Virus record (IMG/VR): IMGVR_UViG_3300042889_001398
Location: 1-38,009 of that record
DNA length: 38,009 bases
DNA from: a virus
Reading direction: 5' to 3' (one strand)
A program made the position numbers and the translations under genes. A model generated the notes under the pieces. It saw only the letters and a program-made list of their open reading frames with translations, was not told the origin of the DNA and did not search any database. Within the stretch, counting starts at the first letter, position 1. Each line of letters begins with the position of its first letter. Shown piece by piece: positions 36,914 to 38,009 of this stretch.

Positions 36914-38009
36914 TCCGTTTCAAATCCGTAACGATGAAAAACTTCCTCAGCGTGGGTAATGTCACCCAAGCTGTGAACCTAGATCAAGATGGTCTCACTC
37001 TGGTACTTGGTGAAAACCTAGACCAGGGTGGTGGTGGATCACGTAATGGTGTGGGCAAGACCACACTCATCCAAGCAATCTTCTTTGCGATCTACGGCGT
37101 GCCGTTGACAAACATCAAGAAGGACAACCTCGTCAATAAGACCAACCAAAAGAACATGGCAGTCTCCATCGACTACGACGTTGATGGTAAGAACTACCGG
37201 ATTGAACGCGGTCGCAAGCCCAACTTTATCCGCTTCTACGTCGACGACGGTATCGTGAACTCTCCCGAGACTGACGAGAGCCACGGTGAATCCAAGTGGA
37301 CCCAGAAAGAGATTGAGCGCAGCATCGGTACGATGTCTCACAATCTGGCGAAGCACATCTTGGCTCTTCACGTGAAGACCACACCCTTCCTTGCCAGTAA
37401 GCCACCTGAGCAACGGGCGATCATCGAAGAGCTACTGGGTATCACCCAGTTAAGCATCAAGGCTGATCAGGTCAAAGACCTTCTCAAGGATGTCAGGGAT
37501 GCCATCAAGATGGAAGAGATTCGTATGAAGACAGTCACGGCCAGTAATGATCGTATCCAACAACACATCAATGATCTCAACTTCCGTAGCATCACGTGGG
37601 AGAAAGAACACCATAAGAAACTCGAGAAGCTTGCTGGTCAGATCACCACCATGGAGAAGGTGGATATCGAGAAGGAACTAGAAGCGCACACCAAGGTCAC
37701 CGATTGGGCTCAAGTCCAAAGCGGTATCGTGCGTATTACTCGTGACCGTGATCATGTGTTCAAAGCACGCAACATGCTAGGTCTACAGGTCAAAGGTGTG
37801 GAGCAACAGCTTAAGAGTGCCGAGGACCACAAATGTCACGCATGTGGCCAGGACGTCCATGACGAGAAGCATGAAGTCATGATGTCCTCATTGTTGGCCG
37901 CACTTATTGAAAAGCAAGTGGAGTACGACATTCTGGATTCTGAGCTCATTAGTCTTGATGCCCAGTTGGTCAGCAAGAATGTAGAACTCTCCCAGTTGGG
38001 TGAAGAACC
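36910..38009 (+). CDS. 46: recombination ATPase subunit gp46 (SbcC/Rad50 family), partial
   Basis: The gene starts at ATG 36910, overlapping the gp47 stop, and runs off the end of the window after 366 codons. It opens with MIRFKSVTMKNFLSVGNVTQ and a Walker A loop, GENLDQGGGGSRNGVGKTTL, then a Q-loop-like region and LGITQLS typical of Rad50. From about residue 175 it is a long coiled coil, reaching a zinc hook CHAC (bases 37834-37845) within HKCHACGQ. It partners gp47 in end resection. The ABC signature and Walker B lie outside the window. Confidence 0.95.
   Translation, partial: MIRFKSVTMKNFLSVGNVTQAVNLDQDGLTLVLGENLDQGGGGSRNGVGKTTLIQAIFFAIYGVPLTNIKKDNLVNKTNQKNMAVSIDYDVDGKNYRIERGRKPNFIRFYVDDGIVNSPETDESHGESKWTQKEIERSIGTMSHNLAKHILALHVKTTPFLASKPPEQRAIIEELLGITQLSIKADQVKDLLKDVRDAIKMEEIRMKTVTASNDRIQQHINDLNFRSITWEKEHHKKLEKLAGQITTMEKVDIEKELEAHTKVTDWAQVQSGIVRITRDRDHVFKARNMLGLQVKGVEQQLKSAEDHKCHACGQDVHDEKHEVMMSSLLAALIEKQVEYDILDSELISLDAQLVSKNVELSQLGEE

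Overview
The window is part of the genome of a tailed phage with a contractile tail, of the T4 superfamily. It carries T4-type baseplate proteins (gp53, gp25, gp6 and a gp5-like spike), the late sigma factor gp55, the recombination nuclease pair gp47/gp46, phage thymidylate synthase and dihydrofolate reductase, and many short overlapping genes. The gp55, gp6 and giant baseplate sequences look more like the cyanophage and alphaproteobacterial T4-like phages than like coliphage T4. That comparison is from memory, and the host cannot be read from this window. No tRNA, CRISPR array or insertion sequence was seen.

Region 1 (1-8931, + strand) holds small accessory and nucleotide-metabolism genes. 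In order they are: three related short proteins around a Pth2-type peptidyl-tRNA hydrolase; two related coiled-coil proteins; a polynucleotide kinase/phosphatase-like protein whose kinase P-loop has decayed; an HNH endonuclease; and a run of mostly unrecognised small genes with ATGA overlaps. It ends with thyA and a DHFR gene that overlap. Region 2 (8966-34650, mostly - strand) is the baseplate and fibre module. In transcription order it has a nucleotidyltransferase, a tail-tube initiator-like protein, gp53, a baseplate hub protein, a gp5-like spike ending in an M23 peptidase, gp25, gp6, a 3968-residue giant baseplate protein, a small structural protein and a tail fibre. A short + strand cassette (26941-27964) interrupts it between gp25 and gp5: a basic small protein, a DEDDh exonuclease and a putative small RNA, with its own promoters and a terminator at each end. 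Region 3 (34651-38009, + strand) holds gp55, gp47 and the start of gp46.

Regulation is unusually readable. Eight gene-upstream sites carry the core TAAATA, five of them on the - strand 14-24 bases before a late structural gene. This matches a T4-style late promoter read by the gp55 encoded here. A second class looks like host sigma-70 promoters (TTGAC-N16-18-TATAMT) in which the -10 box is wrapped in a CCAG...CTGG dyad and often followed by CTG. These lie ahead of gp55, gp47, the exonuclease cassette and other + strand genes.

The observations most worth a second look are the amber codon at codon 4 of the Pth2 reading frame, the shared dyad promoters with the putative small RNA, a hairpin that appears to hide the ribosome binding site of the gene at 5835, the kinase-dead repair-enzyme-like protein, the M23-tipped spike and the giant baseplate gene.
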